Assembly (NCBI RefSeq): GCF_026001925.1
Contig: NZ_AP021870.1
Span: forward strand, 1 to 64,000
Direction of reading: 5' to 3'
DNA: 64,000 nucleotides
Source of the DNA: Vibrio gangliei
GTDB lineage: Bacteria > Pseudomonadota > Gammaproteobacteria > Enterobacterales > Vibrionaceae
A program made the translations under genes and the position numbers. Each line of letters begins with the position of its first letter. The first letter of the stretch is position 1. This document shows, piece by piece, positions 1 through 8,028 of this stretch. Under the pieces are notes generated by a model, which saw only the letters and a list, made by a program, of their open reading frames with translations, was not told where the DNA came from and did no database searches.

Positions 1-123
1 CAGTTCGTCCAATTAACTTGAATTGAAAATTATTGTACAGCAAAAAACACATTAAACAATGATTCGCTGCACATTTAATAATATTGTAAAAATTGTCCAT
101 TTTAGTTAATTAACTGCAATTTC

Positions 124-156
124 GCTCATAACTGTGATTATGAGCATGTTTTTTAT
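124..156 (+). terminator. Rho-independent terminator entering from the left edge
   Basis: An 8-bp perfect stem (GCTCATAA at 124-131, TTATGAGC at 138-145) with a 6-nt loop is followed by a T-rich run at 150-156. The T-run lies only on the plus-strand side, so it would end a rightward transcript whose gene lies left of the window. In vibrios the parAB2 operon sits beside the chromosome II origin, which makes it a candidate; that is inference. Confidence 0.55.
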
Positions 157-209
157 TACCAACAAATACCTCTAAACTCTCCCAGATTTAAAGTGTTACC
201 ACGTCACTA

Positions 210-224
210 ATTTACATTGTAAAT
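210..224. other. parS2: parS2 centromere-like site (chromosome II ParB2 binding)
   Basis: The 15-mer ATTTACATTGTAAAT fits the known Vibrio chromosome II consensus NTTTACANTGTAAAN at every fixed position and is palindromic apart from the central base. ParB2 binds such sites, and ParA2 then partitions the origin region. It lies about 0.9 kb from the iteron array. Two more full matches occur at 4909 and 17511. Confidence 0.8.
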
Positions 225-1099
225 AGTAAAACCTTCATAAAAGACGGAACGATTAATCAAAATGCATAAATTACGGTCATTGCTAAATCAATTTTAAGTT
301 TTTTAGATAATATGAATGAACCTTAATAAAGCTTGATATGAGTAAAGCTATAAATGAATAAAGATAGAGAGCTGAACTAAAAACAAGTGACAAAATTAAA
401 AATATACTCAAAAGGCAGAACGAGTTGGTGAAGCAGGGTAGGGGAGTAAGAAAAGAGCAGAGAATCACCAATGAATCCAACCTAAATGCCCGCCATTGAA
501 ATATTTATTCGAAACTAAACAAAAGAGCGCGTACGTCTAATAAGGTAATAAAGTTAGACCCCATAGAAACCACGTTTTCATACAAGCAAAAGAGAAGATA
601 TCACAGCGTCAAATCAGGTTGAAATTTATTGATTAAACAGCGAGAAAAGAGTGAAACGATAACCAAACTGCCTTGATCATCTTTCCCAGATATGAGGAAC
701 GAACGTGAGTAAATTCACAAAAAGACAACACAATTCAAAATGGAGTCGAAATACATCAAAAAAGTAGAAATCACCATTCATACACTGTAAATAAAACAAA
801 ATTAGGAAGCATGATCATGGAAAAAAGTGTCTGATAGACATTACGATGAAAAGATCACTTTCGGATCAATGATCAAGTATTAATAAGCCACGGAAGCATG
901 AAAAGCCTTGGCTAGATTACAGTTGTTGTAAATTGAACAGCATAAATAAACCGATTACAAAGCATGAAACTCAGAAAAGTAGCTTGATCATGCTTCAGCT
1001 GAATCAATTTTCTCGTTAGGATAAATAACCTAGTGCTCGCTCTTGATCATCTTTCCACAGCCGAATACGCATGTTTTATCAAGCATTAACCTCATCGTC

Positions 1100-1108
1100 T
1101 GTGGATAA
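1100..1108 (-). promoter_or_regulatory. DnaA box in ori2
   Basis: TGTGGATAA is the exact reverse complement of the consensus DnaA box TTATCCACA. It lies 15 bp left of the six-iteron array. A single DnaA box at this place is known to be needed for ori2 firing in Vibrio cholerae. Confidence 0.8.
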
Positions 1109-1122
1109 CATGTCAATCACCA

Positions 1123-1252
1123 ATGATCATCTTTTCATGATTGCGTTGATCATGTTTCATGAATTTAATGATCATGCTTCTAGAAGAAATTGATCATGCT
1201 TTCATGGCTATGTTGATCATGGTTCTAGCGTTTACATGATCATGCTTTCTAA
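1123..1252 (+). repeat. Six-copy RctB iteron array
   Basis: Six direct repeats of the form (A/T)TGATCATG(C/G/T)TTC begin at 1123, 1146, 1168, 1190, 1213 and 1236. The steps are 23, 22, 22, 23 and 23 bp, about two helical turns, so all sites face the same side of the DNA. Each contains a GATC Dam site. In known ori2 systems RctB binds iterons of this kind only when they are Dam-methylated. Confidence 0.85.
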
Positions 1253-1299
1253 GCGTAAAAATTTATCTCCTTATAATTCATAAACCTACAAGCAAAAAA

Positions 1300-1400
1300 G
1301 CCGCCAGATCAATAGATCATATAAACATTTAAGATCAATAAAACAAAAAGATCAGTTTTATTTAAAGATCTAATTTTTTCTTTCTTTTTGGATCTTTTTT
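1300..1400. other. Probable duplex-unwinding region of ori2
   Basis: This is a strongly AT-rich stretch between the iterons and rctB. AGATCA occurs at 1306, 1314, 1332 and 1349, with AGATCT at 1366 and a further GATC near 1391, followed by a poly-pyrimidine run. RctB is reported to bind short ATCA repeats on single-stranded DNA during ori2 opening, so these repeats are good candidates. It probably also contains the rctB promoter, which I could not place. Confidence 0.6.
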
Positions 1401-1454
1401 CTTTATTCTCTTGGAACTATGTGACATTTACATCCAATGACAAATGGAATTGAC

Positions 1455-3431
1455 ATGCCAAGCCCTGAAAAAATCTTGATCAAACTGCCAAGAAACCACA
1501 AAGATGGCCATTTATTTGCAATATCTGAACATACCATCGATTGGATAGAGCAATATCAACATTTTAAAGGTGTCACTAAAAGTATTGTTGAATTACTGAA
1601 TTTAATTTCTTTGCGTGGTTTATCGAGTAAAGATGGGTTGGTTTCTACCACTGAGTTAATTGAAGCGACTGATGGCCAATTAACTCGAGCGGCCATTCAG
1701 CAAAGATTAAGAGCTGCGGTATCAATAGGTTTGTTTAGCCAAACACCTGTCAGGTTTGAAGAAGGTTTAGCAGGCAAAACCATGCTTCATTCCTTTGTTA
1801 ATCCTAATCAATTAATTTCAGTGCTTGGTTCCACCAGCTTAAAAACGGATTCTTCTCGTCAAACTGAAAAACAAAAACGCTCTAAAGCTTTAGCTCAAAC
1901 TCAAGTTAACCGTCAACTTTTAAATGAGCACGGTCTGTATACGCCACCGGCTATGCGTGATGAAGCCGATCAATTTGTTGTTTCCCCAACCAATTGGGCT
2001 GGCATCATAGATCAAGCATTAGCGCCACCTAGAACACGAAAAAACTATCAAAAATCAATGGTTTCTATTTCTGGAACTCGTGCCATTATTGAAACACGAT
2101 CGTCCAAAAATATTATGACGGTTGATGATCTAATGACTTTGTTTGCGCTGTTTACCTTAACGGTGCAATACCATGATTATCACCAAGATGATTACCACAT
2201 CAATGCCAAGCAAATGCCAAATAAAACACCGTTATACATTACGGATATTCTTTCTTTGCGAGGTAAAAAAGACAGTGGCCCTGCTCGTGATTCCATTCGA
2301 GATAGTATTGACCGTATCGAGTTTACAGACTTTCAATTGCACGAACTGACTGGACGTTGGTTAAGTGAAAATATGCCAGAAGGCTTTAAAAGTGATCGTT
2401 TTCGTTTTATTGCACGTACCATTACCGCATCTGATGAAGCGCCAACTGAAAGTTCAACTGGTGAAATTAGGATCAAACCAAACCTGTATATTTTGGTTTG
2501 GGAACCGTCATTTTTCGAAGAATTACTAACGAAAGATTATTTTTTCCTGTTCCCGCCTGAAATTCTGAAACAGCATACCTTAGTCTTTCAGCTATACACC
2601 TTCTTCCGTAGCCGCTTAGTACGTCGTTTAACGGAATCTATGCTGCTTAGTGAGATCAATCAAAAACTGGCACGTAACATCGAATGGCGTCGTTTTTCGA
2701 TGGACTTGATCCGTGAATTACGCAAATTATCGGAAGGCAAAGCGACGGAAGATCTTTTTGCCGTTAATTTATGGGGCTATCACCTGACAATTACGACTTT
2801 AATGGATAAAGGTAAAGTTCAGGATTATCAAATCGATATTCGTTGCGATGCGGAAGAAGTTCTGCGTTTTTCTCGCGCTCGAACCACGAACGCGGGCAAA
2901 AGAAATATGGCACCGACTTTACCGAACCCATTACGACATGAATTGGTTTCCAAGCAGAAGCTGCAAGAATTAGCGGAAGTGATCGATGGCGAGTTCGAGC
3001 CGATCCAGCGAAAAGATCCGTCTCCACGAGGTCGTTTAGGCCGCCGTGTCAAACTCAAAAAGCATCTGGTTGAGATCAATGCCGATGAGTTAACCATAAC
3101 TTTATCTAAATATACCTCACCAGAGGCGCTAGAACGCAGTGTAACGGCTCTTTCTGCTATGACCGGACATCCAATTGCTTCGATTAAAGAAGAGTGTGAT
3201 GAGCTTGTTAGCAAGCTTGATTGGCTAAGAGTTGGGGATTCCGTATTGCCTTATGAAACTTTGAGTAAAACGATTGAATTATTTAATCAGGAAACCAAGT
3301 CTAAACATCTCTCTATGGAGAAGCTGATTGCTGGCTTAGCGGTAAGGCGTAAAGTCTGTAAGCAAGTCTTTGAAGGGCATTTGGATGAAACCGTGATGCG
3401 TGCTCTTGATGAAATGGCTAATGTTTCATAG
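1455..3431 (+). CDS. rctB: Replication initiator protein RctB, chromosome II
   Basis: RctB is the dedicated initiator of Vibrio chromosome II. It binds iterons at ori2, opens the origin with DnaA, and represses its own gene and over-initiation at inhibitory sites. The predicted protein contains the hallmark N-terminal stretch beginning LIKLPRNHKDGHLF, a long conserved middle with SMVSISGTRA and a basic region (RGRLGRRVKLKKH). I chose the ATG at 1455 over the upstream in-frame ATG at 1437. It has a GGA about 7 nt upstream, the protein then begins MPSPEKILIKLPR as other RctB proteins do, and the length becomes 658 residues, the size I recall for the V. cholerae protein. The gene lies immediately right of the origin, as expected. 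Confidence 0.97.
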   Translation: MPSPEKILIKLPRNHKDGHLFAISEHTIDWIEQYQHFKGVTKSIVELLNLISLRGLSSKDGLVSTTELIEATDGQLTRAAIQQRLRAAVSIGLFSQTPVRFEEGLAGKTMLHSFVNPNQLISVLGSTSLKTDSSRQTEKQKRSKALAQTQVNRQLLNEHGLYTPPAMRDEADQFVVSPTNWAGIIDQALAPPRTRKNYQKSMVSISGTRAIIETRSSKNIMTVDDLMTLFALFTLTVQYHDYHQDDYHINAKQMPNKTPLYITDILSLRGKKDSGPARDSIRDSIDRIEFTDFQLHELTGRWLSENMPEGFKSDRFRFIARTITASDEAPTESSTGEIRIKPNLYILVWEPSFFEELLTKDYFFLFPPEILKQHTLVFQLYTFFRSRLVRRLTESMLLSEINQKLARNIEWRRFSMDLIRELRKLSEGKATEDLFAVNLWGYHLTITTLMDKGKVQDYQIDIRCDAEEVLRFSRARTTNAGKRNMAPTLPNPLRHELVSKQKLQELAEVIDGEFEPIQRKDPSPRGRLGRRVKLKKHLVEINADELTITLSKYTSPEALERSVTALSAMTGHPIASIKEECDELVSKLDWLRVGDSVLPYETLSKTIELFNQETKSKHLSMEKLIAGLAVRRKVCKQVFEGHLDETVMRALDEMANVS

Positions 3432-3447
3432 ATTTACACTTTAATAT

Positions 3448-3482
3448 CGAAAGCATGATCAAGACAATTGGTCATGCTTTCG
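3448..3482. promoter_or_regulatory. Inverted pair of iteron-like sequences after rctB
   Basis: A perfect 11-bp inverted repeat (CGAAAGCATGA at 3448-3458, TCATGCTTTCG at 3472-3482) surrounds a 13-nt spacer. Both arms carry the iteron core GCATGA/TCATGC; only the left arm retains GATC. A third partial site (ATGATCAAGG) follows at about 3488. The RNA could fold as a hairpin, but no T-run follows, so it is more likely an RctB site than a terminator. Confidence 0.5.
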
Positions 3483-3520
3483 AAACGATGATCAAGGAAA
3501 TATTGATCTGAGTAATTCTT

Positions 3521-3958
3521 TTATGTAGGACGCGGCCGTTCTCGCATATTGAGCTCTCCTAACGGCGTCATAAATGCGATATGCAGTTCAATCGCTTGAT
3601 AGCATTCGTTTCCCCATCCTTGATGACTTTGACAAAATTCGATCATTGCAACGGTAAGTTGATCCAAATACGCCGCTCCCCAATATCTTAATTCTAAATC
3701 TGCATGTGGATCCGCTGTCATACTTTGAATGCGGGCATAAGCCAGTTGTATGTATTGATAGGCTTGCTCGCTATGACCAAGCTCATCAAAGTAACTTGAT
3801 AACTTCAAACATCCCTCTAACCAAGCAGAAATGGTTTTGAATTGATATTGCTTCCAAATACAGTAAGGCGGTTGGTGGATGAGTTTAACAAGTTCAGACA
3901 TGCTGTTGGCCTGAGTGTTTTGCTGTCGCAGACGAAATAACCATGTATCGAGTTGCAT
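3521..3958 (-). CDS. Conserved hypothetical protein next to rctB
   Basis: This 145-residue soluble protein is probably largely helical, rich in Gln, Leu and aromatic residues, without signal peptide or membrane segment. I do not recognise a family, although the helix-rich pattern with paired AYQYIQLAYARI-type stretches could be TPR-like. The ATG at 3956-3958 was chosen because GGAG lies 8 nt upstream and the 32 residues of the longer reading frame before it look non-coding. It faces rctB tail to tail. Its position suggests an ordinary chromosome II backbone gene; no role is inferred. Confidence 0.7.
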   Translation of the reverse strand: MQLDTWLFRLRQQNTQANSMSELVKLIHQPPYCIWKQYQFKTISAWLEGCLKLSSYFDELGHSEQAYQYIQLAYARIQSMTADPHADLELRYWGAAYLDQLTVAMIEFCQSHQGWGNECYQAIELHIAFMTPLGELNMRERPRPT

Positions 3959-4133
3959 AATGACGACTCCATATTGATGAGAGGCTAGAGGGCAACATAC
4001 CCTATTAGTGTAGTCATCAACTCTACAGGCTGCACTTGATCCAATTTTTATCACTTCAAGAAAAAAATTTCATCGCGACTATCTTGCCTGAAAAAAAAAT
4101 TTACCTAAAATGCGCTTGTCTGCTATTTATTAC

Positions 4134-4399
4134 TATACCCAAGTGACCTCAAGATGCAGATTTCAGAGCTATCATCCAAGTTCTTAGGCAAAGAAGATTT
4201 ATGCGGAATGTAAGCACCTTTTAAGTAAATCTGAAGCAGACTAAGGGCTTGGATGAAGCTCCCAAAGGGCAAGTTAAAACAAGCTTTATGCTGTGTTAAA
4301 TTAAATAGAGATAGAATCACTATGATCATATTCAATTTGCCTTGCCTAAAACTTGTTTTAATCTTGCTGAAACTCGCATCTTGAGGTTACTTGGGTATA
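4134..4399. mobile_element. MITE-like element with 33-bp terminal inverted repeats
   Basis: This 266-bp non-coding element is bounded by terminal inverted repeats beginning TATACCCAAGT. The two 33-bp ends agree at 29 positions. It has no transposase gene; the two short minus-strand reading frames across it run through the termini and look like by-products. The outer TA on each side may be a target duplication (TA followed by TACCC), which is typical of Tc1/IS630-type transposition but not provable here. I recall similar short repeats in Vibrio intergenic regions. Confidence 0.6.
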
Positions 4400-4630
4400 T
4401 TGATGGAGGTCTGAAAGCCTTATGCAGTGGGTTATGCCACTGAGTTGAGTGAGGCGAGATCTTTGACGCTACACCCAGTTGACCTGAAACAAAAGTGGTA
4501 AATATAGGGGAATTCCTAACTTGTTTCTGAACTCTGAGTTTAGTCACACTATGTATTTTATTTACTTAACAACTGGAGTTAAGCTTGCTTAATATCCATA
4601 CTGTTTCTGCAAGAATTTCTGGAGGTTTTT

Positions 4631-4828
4631 ATGTCGATTAACTCTATTGATCATGACGACATGACTGACATCGCCACCCATTGGGAGCAAAAAGACGAAT
4701 CCAATACTCGTGCAACGCCTAAGCAAATGAAAAGTGCCGAAGCGCGTCGTCGTATTGAGATGTTACGTGAAATCAGAGAAAGTGGTTTAACGCTCGAAGA
4801 AGCACGCGAACTTGGCCTACTGCATTGA
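4631..4828 (+). CDS. Small conserved charged protein (65 aa)
   Basis: This short acidic/basic protein has a helical, Arg/Glu-rich C-terminal half (AEARRRIEMLREIRESGLTL, then EEARELGL), which looks like a small coiled or winged interaction module. A very strong ribosome site (GGAGG, 7 nt upstream of ATG) supports translation. I do not recognise a named family and assign no function. It lies between the MITE-like element and a parS2 site, upstream of another small gene and the YebC-family gene. Confidence 0.75.
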   Translation: MSINSIDHDDMTDIATHWEQKDESNTRATPKQMKSAEARRRIEMLREIRESGLTLEEARELGLLH

Positions 4829-4908
4829 TTGAGCGCTCAAAATCTCGTTACTGATTCTTGATAAATACAGGATGAATCTTTCGTCCTGTATTTTGCCGCA
4901 ATTTGCTA

Positions 4909-4923
4909 ATTTACACTGTAAAC
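4909..4923. other. parS2: parS2 centromere-like site
   Basis: ATTTACACTGTAAAC matches NTTTACANTGTAAAN at all fixed positions. It lies in the intergenic space between two small genes, 1.5 kb beyond rctB, on the opposite side of the origin from the site at 210. Confidence 0.8.
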
Positions 4924-4991
4924 TCCCTATCATTTCTCCGTTGCTATGGTATATTTCCACGGTTGACGACTCTTGAGTATAGGCTAAATTA

Positions 4992-5201
4992 ATGTCTGTA
5001 AATTTATCTTTATTGCCCCCAGCAGAAAAAAATAAAATTGAACTAGACAAACAGGCTTCGTATGCCGTTTGGCAACTTAAGCAAGCGAAAGCCGGTCCTG
5101 AACTGTTGGTGAATGAAGCACAAAAGATTCGTGATGAAAATGAACGTCTGTTCTATGAGCAAGCAGTCCAAAAATACAAACGGATTATGGGCGTAGCCTG
5201 A
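4992..5201 (+). CDS. Small conserved hypothetical protein (69 aa)
   Basis: A 69-residue soluble protein, mostly helical and rich in Lys, Glu and Gln, with the pattern LPPAEKNKIELDKQAS followed by a helix ending KYKRIMGVA. There is no signal peptide, membrane segment or metal motif. No family was recognised. The ribosome site is weak (GAG near 4974, then TAGG), so the start is less certain than the frame. It lies directly upstream of the YebC-family gene on the same strand, 111 nt apart, and may be co-transcribed with it. Confidence 0.7.
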   Translation: MSVNLSLLPPAEKNKIELDKQASYAVWQLKQAKAGPELLVNEAQKIRDENERLFYEQAVQKYKRIMGVA

Positions 5202-5312
5202 ATCTGTCTTCATAAGAGATTAGATGGACTTCGAGTACGACGAAGTGATATCAATACGCAAACTCTTATGAGCAATATTACGCGTTAAATTAGAACCAGA
5301 GAGAACATTCCG

Positions 5313-6035
5313 ATGGGAAGAAGTTTTGAAGTGCGCAAAGCCTCAATGGCTAAAACAGCTGGCGCAAAAATTAAAGTTTATTCTAAATACGGTAAAGAAC
5401 TGTACGTAGCCGCGAAAAACGGCGGCGTTGATCCGGATATGAACTTAACACTGAAGCACCTTATTACTAAAGCGAAGCGAGATAACGTACCAGCTCACGT
5501 TATTAAAAACGCCTTAGACAAAGCATCAGGTGGCGGTGGTGAAGACTTCCAACCAGCACGTTACGAAGGTTTTTCTCCTGGCGGAGCGAGCGTTATCGTT
5601 GACTGCTTAACCGACAACGGTAACCGCACATTCCAAGACGTACGCCAGTGCTTTGTGAAAACAGGTGCAAAAATCGGTAGCCCAGGTACGGTTGCTCACA
5701 TGTTTGATCACCAAGCAGTGTTCCAATTCAAAGGTGAAGACGAAGAAGCGGTATTAGAAGCATTGATGATGCAAGATGTCGATGTGACTGACATTGAACT
5801 GGAAGATGGCGTCATTACCGTATTTGCTCCTCATACTGAATTCTTCAAAGCGAAAACCGCGTTAAATGAAGAGTACCCAGATTTAACTATCGATGTGGAA
5901 GAAATTACGTTTGTTCCTCAAACTCACACCGAAATCTCGGGTGAAGACGTCGAGAAATTCCAAAAATTCTTGGATATGCTTGATGACTGTGATGATGTTC
6001 AGCAGGTTTACCACAACGCTGAATTGCCAGAATAA
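5313..6035 (+). CDS. YebC/PmpR (TACO1/DUF28) family protein
   Basis: 240 residues, the normal size for the family. Members are DNA- or ribosome-associated proteins, described as transcriptional regulators and more recently as translation factors that relieve ribosome stalling. Visible family features are the N-terminal basic segment ([19 protein letters not shown]), the NPDMN-like VDPDMN motif, the glycine patch GGGGEDF, the GPGGAS-like [19 protein letters not shown] stretch and the acidic C-terminal half. Many gammaproteobacteria have two paralogues, one in the ruvC region and one elsewhere (YeeN type); this origin-proximal gene is the second type by context, which is inference. A strong terminator follows immediately. 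Confidence 0.93.
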   Translation: MGRSFEVRKASMAKTAGAKIKVYSKYGKELYVAAKNGGVDPDMNLTLKHLITKAKRDNVPAHVIKNALDKASGGGGEDFQPARYEGFSPGGASVIVDCLTDNGNRTFQDVRQCFVKTGAKIGSPGTVAHMFDHQAVFQFKGEDEEAVLEALMMQDVDVTDIELEDGVITVFAPHTEFFKAKTALNEEYPDLTIDVEEITFVPQTHTEISGEDVEKFQKFLDMLDDCDDVQQVYHNAELPE

Positions 6036-6054
6036 ATCTGAGTTATCTTATTAG

Positions 6055-6087
6055 AAAAACGCCGAGTTCGATACTCGGCGTTTTTTT
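6055..6087 (+). terminator. Terminator after YebC-family gene
   Basis: An 8-bp GC-rich stem (CGCCGAGT 6060-6067, ACTCGGCG 6073-6080) has a 5-nt loop, a 7-T run after it and an A-run before it. It can act in both directions and separates two convergent genes. Confidence 0.9.
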
Positions 6088-6130
6088 ATGCCTCAAAGAT
6101 AAGTGAGAGTGAATGAAGAAGATAAGAATG

Positions 6131-6427
6131 TCACTCAAAAAACTTACCGCAAGGCGTACCATCAGGATCAACTTGCAATTGTTGATTCGGGCAATGTTGA
6201 TAAAAAAATGCCGCTTCCGCTTGAGTTGACATCTCGCTACATAATTGACGACTATCACAAGCAAAGCCTTGTTGGGTATTTTTTTTCGACGCTGTTGATG
6301 GCGTGCCATCCATATTAAAAAATGCAGCGATTTGAGGTTTATAATCGGTTGGAGTTTGTGGCGCTGACTGAGAGAAAAACTGCCAAATTGCCAACCCAAC
6401 TAAGACAGCAAAAGCAATCTTCTTCAT
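6131..6427 (-). CDS. Excalibur calcium-binding domain protein
   Basis: 98 residues. Residues 1-20 form one hydrophobic helix (MKKIAFAVLVGLAIWQFF), either an anchor or an uncleaved signal, so the rest is likely periplasmic. The C-terminal half is an excalibur domain: FACDSRQLCSEM, then EAAFFYQHCP, ending in the calcium-loop-like DPDGTPCGKFFE. Four cysteines sit at the family positions (two disulfides expected). Excalibur domains bind calcium and often accompany nucleases or cell-surface proteins; here it is the only domain. The start at 6427 begins a proper signal sequence; the longer frame adds only 12 residues. Confidence 0.8.
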   Translation of the reverse strand: MKKIAFAVLVGLAIWQFFSQSAPQTPTDYKPQIAAFFNMDGTPSTASKKNTQQGFACDSRQLCSEMSTQAEAAFFYQHCPNQQLQVDPDGTPCGKFFE

Positions 6428-6571
6428 TTTGATTTTGTGCTGTTGTGGTGAATTAATGACCACTACGATGCGCTAGCTTGACTGTAAATCCAAGTGCTAT
6501 TGTGTGACTGAGATGACTTTTGCGATTGAACTCAATGTTTGCTTTGCGCTTTTTCATTGAGTTCAACGCTA

Positions 6572-7966
6572 TTAGGCCGCTTGAATGGTGAGATTATTGA
6601 GCCACTTCCTTTTCAGATAGCGACTAAAACACAACCCTAATTTGACGATTTCTTCAGACATCATCAATAAGTAGACCCAGGCAAAACTTAAATCTGCAAT
6701 AAACGCGCCGTAGGCCGTCAGTGGCAAACCTACCATCCACATGGCAATGAAATCCATGCGTAAACAAAAATGGTTCTCTCCCCCGGCTCTGAGGATGCCA
6801 TTGATGATCAGCATATTGAGCATTCGAATGATGATAGCAAAGCTCATCACAATAAACGCTGGATCCGCAATACCGGAATAATTTGGGCTGTCTAGGTCTA
6901 GGAAAGCAATGACGTTTTCACGTTGTAGAAATAAAATGCTGCAAGCAACTAGCCCCATCGCTAGGATGCATTTTATAAAAAACTTCGACATAGCGCGTGC
7001 CTGTTCATATTCATCACGTCCTAATGATTGACCCAGTAAAACCGAACAGGCAACCGAGATCCCCATGAAAATCGCGTAACACAATCCTTCAAACGGCCCA
7101 ATCATGCTGTATACCGCTAATTCGGTTGTGCCCATATGACCGTAAATCATTTGGTAGGTGAGGGTGCCAAATGCCCACAAAACTGCATTGCACGCATTGG
7201 GAATGGCAAGACGTTTATACGATTGCCATAAACGAGAATTGTTGGCCTGAGCTTGGCTCGTGATAAGCCAATGTTGTTGGTACTTCAGCACAAAATAGAT
7301 CAATAGCACTTGAATGACACGCGCAATGGTAGTGGAAAGAGCAGCGCCAGCCACGCCCAGCGCAGGTACACCTAAGCCACCATGAATTAGCCAGAAGTTG
7401 AGTCCGATATTGATAGCAATGGTGATCGCGGCTAGTACTAATGGCAAGAAAGCATTACCACTGGAACGTAAGCTGGCTTCGGCGGTGATCACCCAATGCG
7501 TCAGCATCAAGAGAGGCAAACTATACAAAAGGTAATCGGCACCTTGCTGGATAACTAACATATCATCCGTTTGTAGACGCATAATTTGTGCGCCGAAGCC
7601 GACCATTAAAATCGTGACAGGCACCATGATGATGGAACCAAATTTTAAAGACTGCATGGTGACGGTTTTAGCGGTATCTTTGTCATCTCGTCCCCAATAT
7701 TGTGAGACCAGGGTGCCTGTTGCCGTACCAAGCGCCGCCATGATCATGATAGCGACAAAGTGCCAGCGTGAAGCGATACCTACCGCCGCCGTTGCGGTTT
7801 GCCCAAAATCACTCACCATTAACACATCGGCTAAGGCTAAGATGGCAACCAAAGCGCTTTGTAGGGCGACAGGAAACGCGAGTTTGATCACACGAGAAAA
7901 CAAACCTTGTGGTAATGTGGCTGAGTTTTGATTGGTTTGCCGCTCTGTGTGTGATTGAATGGACAT
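6572..7966 (-). CDS. MATE family multidrug efflux transporter
   Basis: 464 residues with about twelve hydrophobic segments arranged as two six-helix halves, typical of MatE-domain exporters. The first half contains ALADVLMVSDFGQTATAAVGIASRW, as in the conserved TM1-2 loop, and the second half restarts near residue 240 (LAIPNACNAVLW). Such proteins expel cationic drugs or metabolites in exchange for Na+ or H+ across the inner membrane. AGGAG lies 7 nt upstream of the ATG. It is divergent from an AraC regulator that starts 62 bp away, which suggests local control. The substrate cannot be told from sequence. Confidence 0.92.
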   Translation of the reverse strand: MSIQSHTERQTNQNSATLPQGLFSRVIKLAFPVALQSALVAILALADVLMVSDFGQTATAAVGIASRWHFVAIMIMAALGTATGTLVSQYWGRDDKDTAKTVTMQSLKFGSIIMVPVTILMVGFGAQIMRLQTDDMLVIQQGADYLLYSLPLLMLTHWVITAEASLRSSGNAFLPLVLAAITIAINIGLNFWLIHGGLGVPALGVAGAALSTTIARVIQVLLIYFVLKYQQHWLITSQAQANNSRLWQSYKRLAIPNACNAVLWAFGTLTYQMIYGHMGTTELAVYSMIGPFEGLCYAIFMGISVACSVLLGQSLGRDEYEQARAMSKFFIKCILAMGLVACSILFLQRENVIAFLDLDSPNYSGIADPAFIVMSFAIIIRMLNMLIINGILRAGGENHFCLRMDFIAMWMVGLPLTAYGAFIADLSFAWVYLLMMSEEIVKLGLCFSRYLKRKWLNNLTIQAA

Positions 7967-8028
7967 GGCTCGCTCCTCGTCAACAGCCTTTTAAAAACGC
8001 AATATAAAAGAGCTTTAGGTAAAGCAAC

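Larger units (their letters stand above)
640..1436. other. Chromosome II replication origin (ori2-type region)
   Basis: This gene-free, AT-rich stretch directly precedes rctB. From left to right it has scattered iteron-like GATC motifs in both orientations (673-686 plus, about 805-818 minus, 984-998 plus, 1043-1057 plus), one DnaA box (1100-1108), a regular array of six iterons (1123-1252) and an AT-rich zone with AGATCA repeats (1300-1400). This matches the architecture known for Vibrio ori2, where RctB binds methylated iterons and DnaA plus RctB open the duplex. The scattered left-hand motifs would correspond to the region that negatively controls initiation (rctA side). Positions 225-640 hold no supported gene; I see only AT-rich sequence there. 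Confidence 0.85.

Noticed and set aside
283..480. 65-codon minus-strand frame in the origin region
   Set aside because: Low-complexity hydrophobic translation, no ribosome site and it lies in AT-rich origin DNA.
779..793. Fourth parS2 site in the origin
   Set aside because: CATACACTGTAAATA differs at two fixed positions in the left half-site.
4123..4547. Two minus-strand frames of 70 and 71 codons
   Set aside because: The first runs through the termini of the MITE-like element and the second enters it; neither has a ribosome site.
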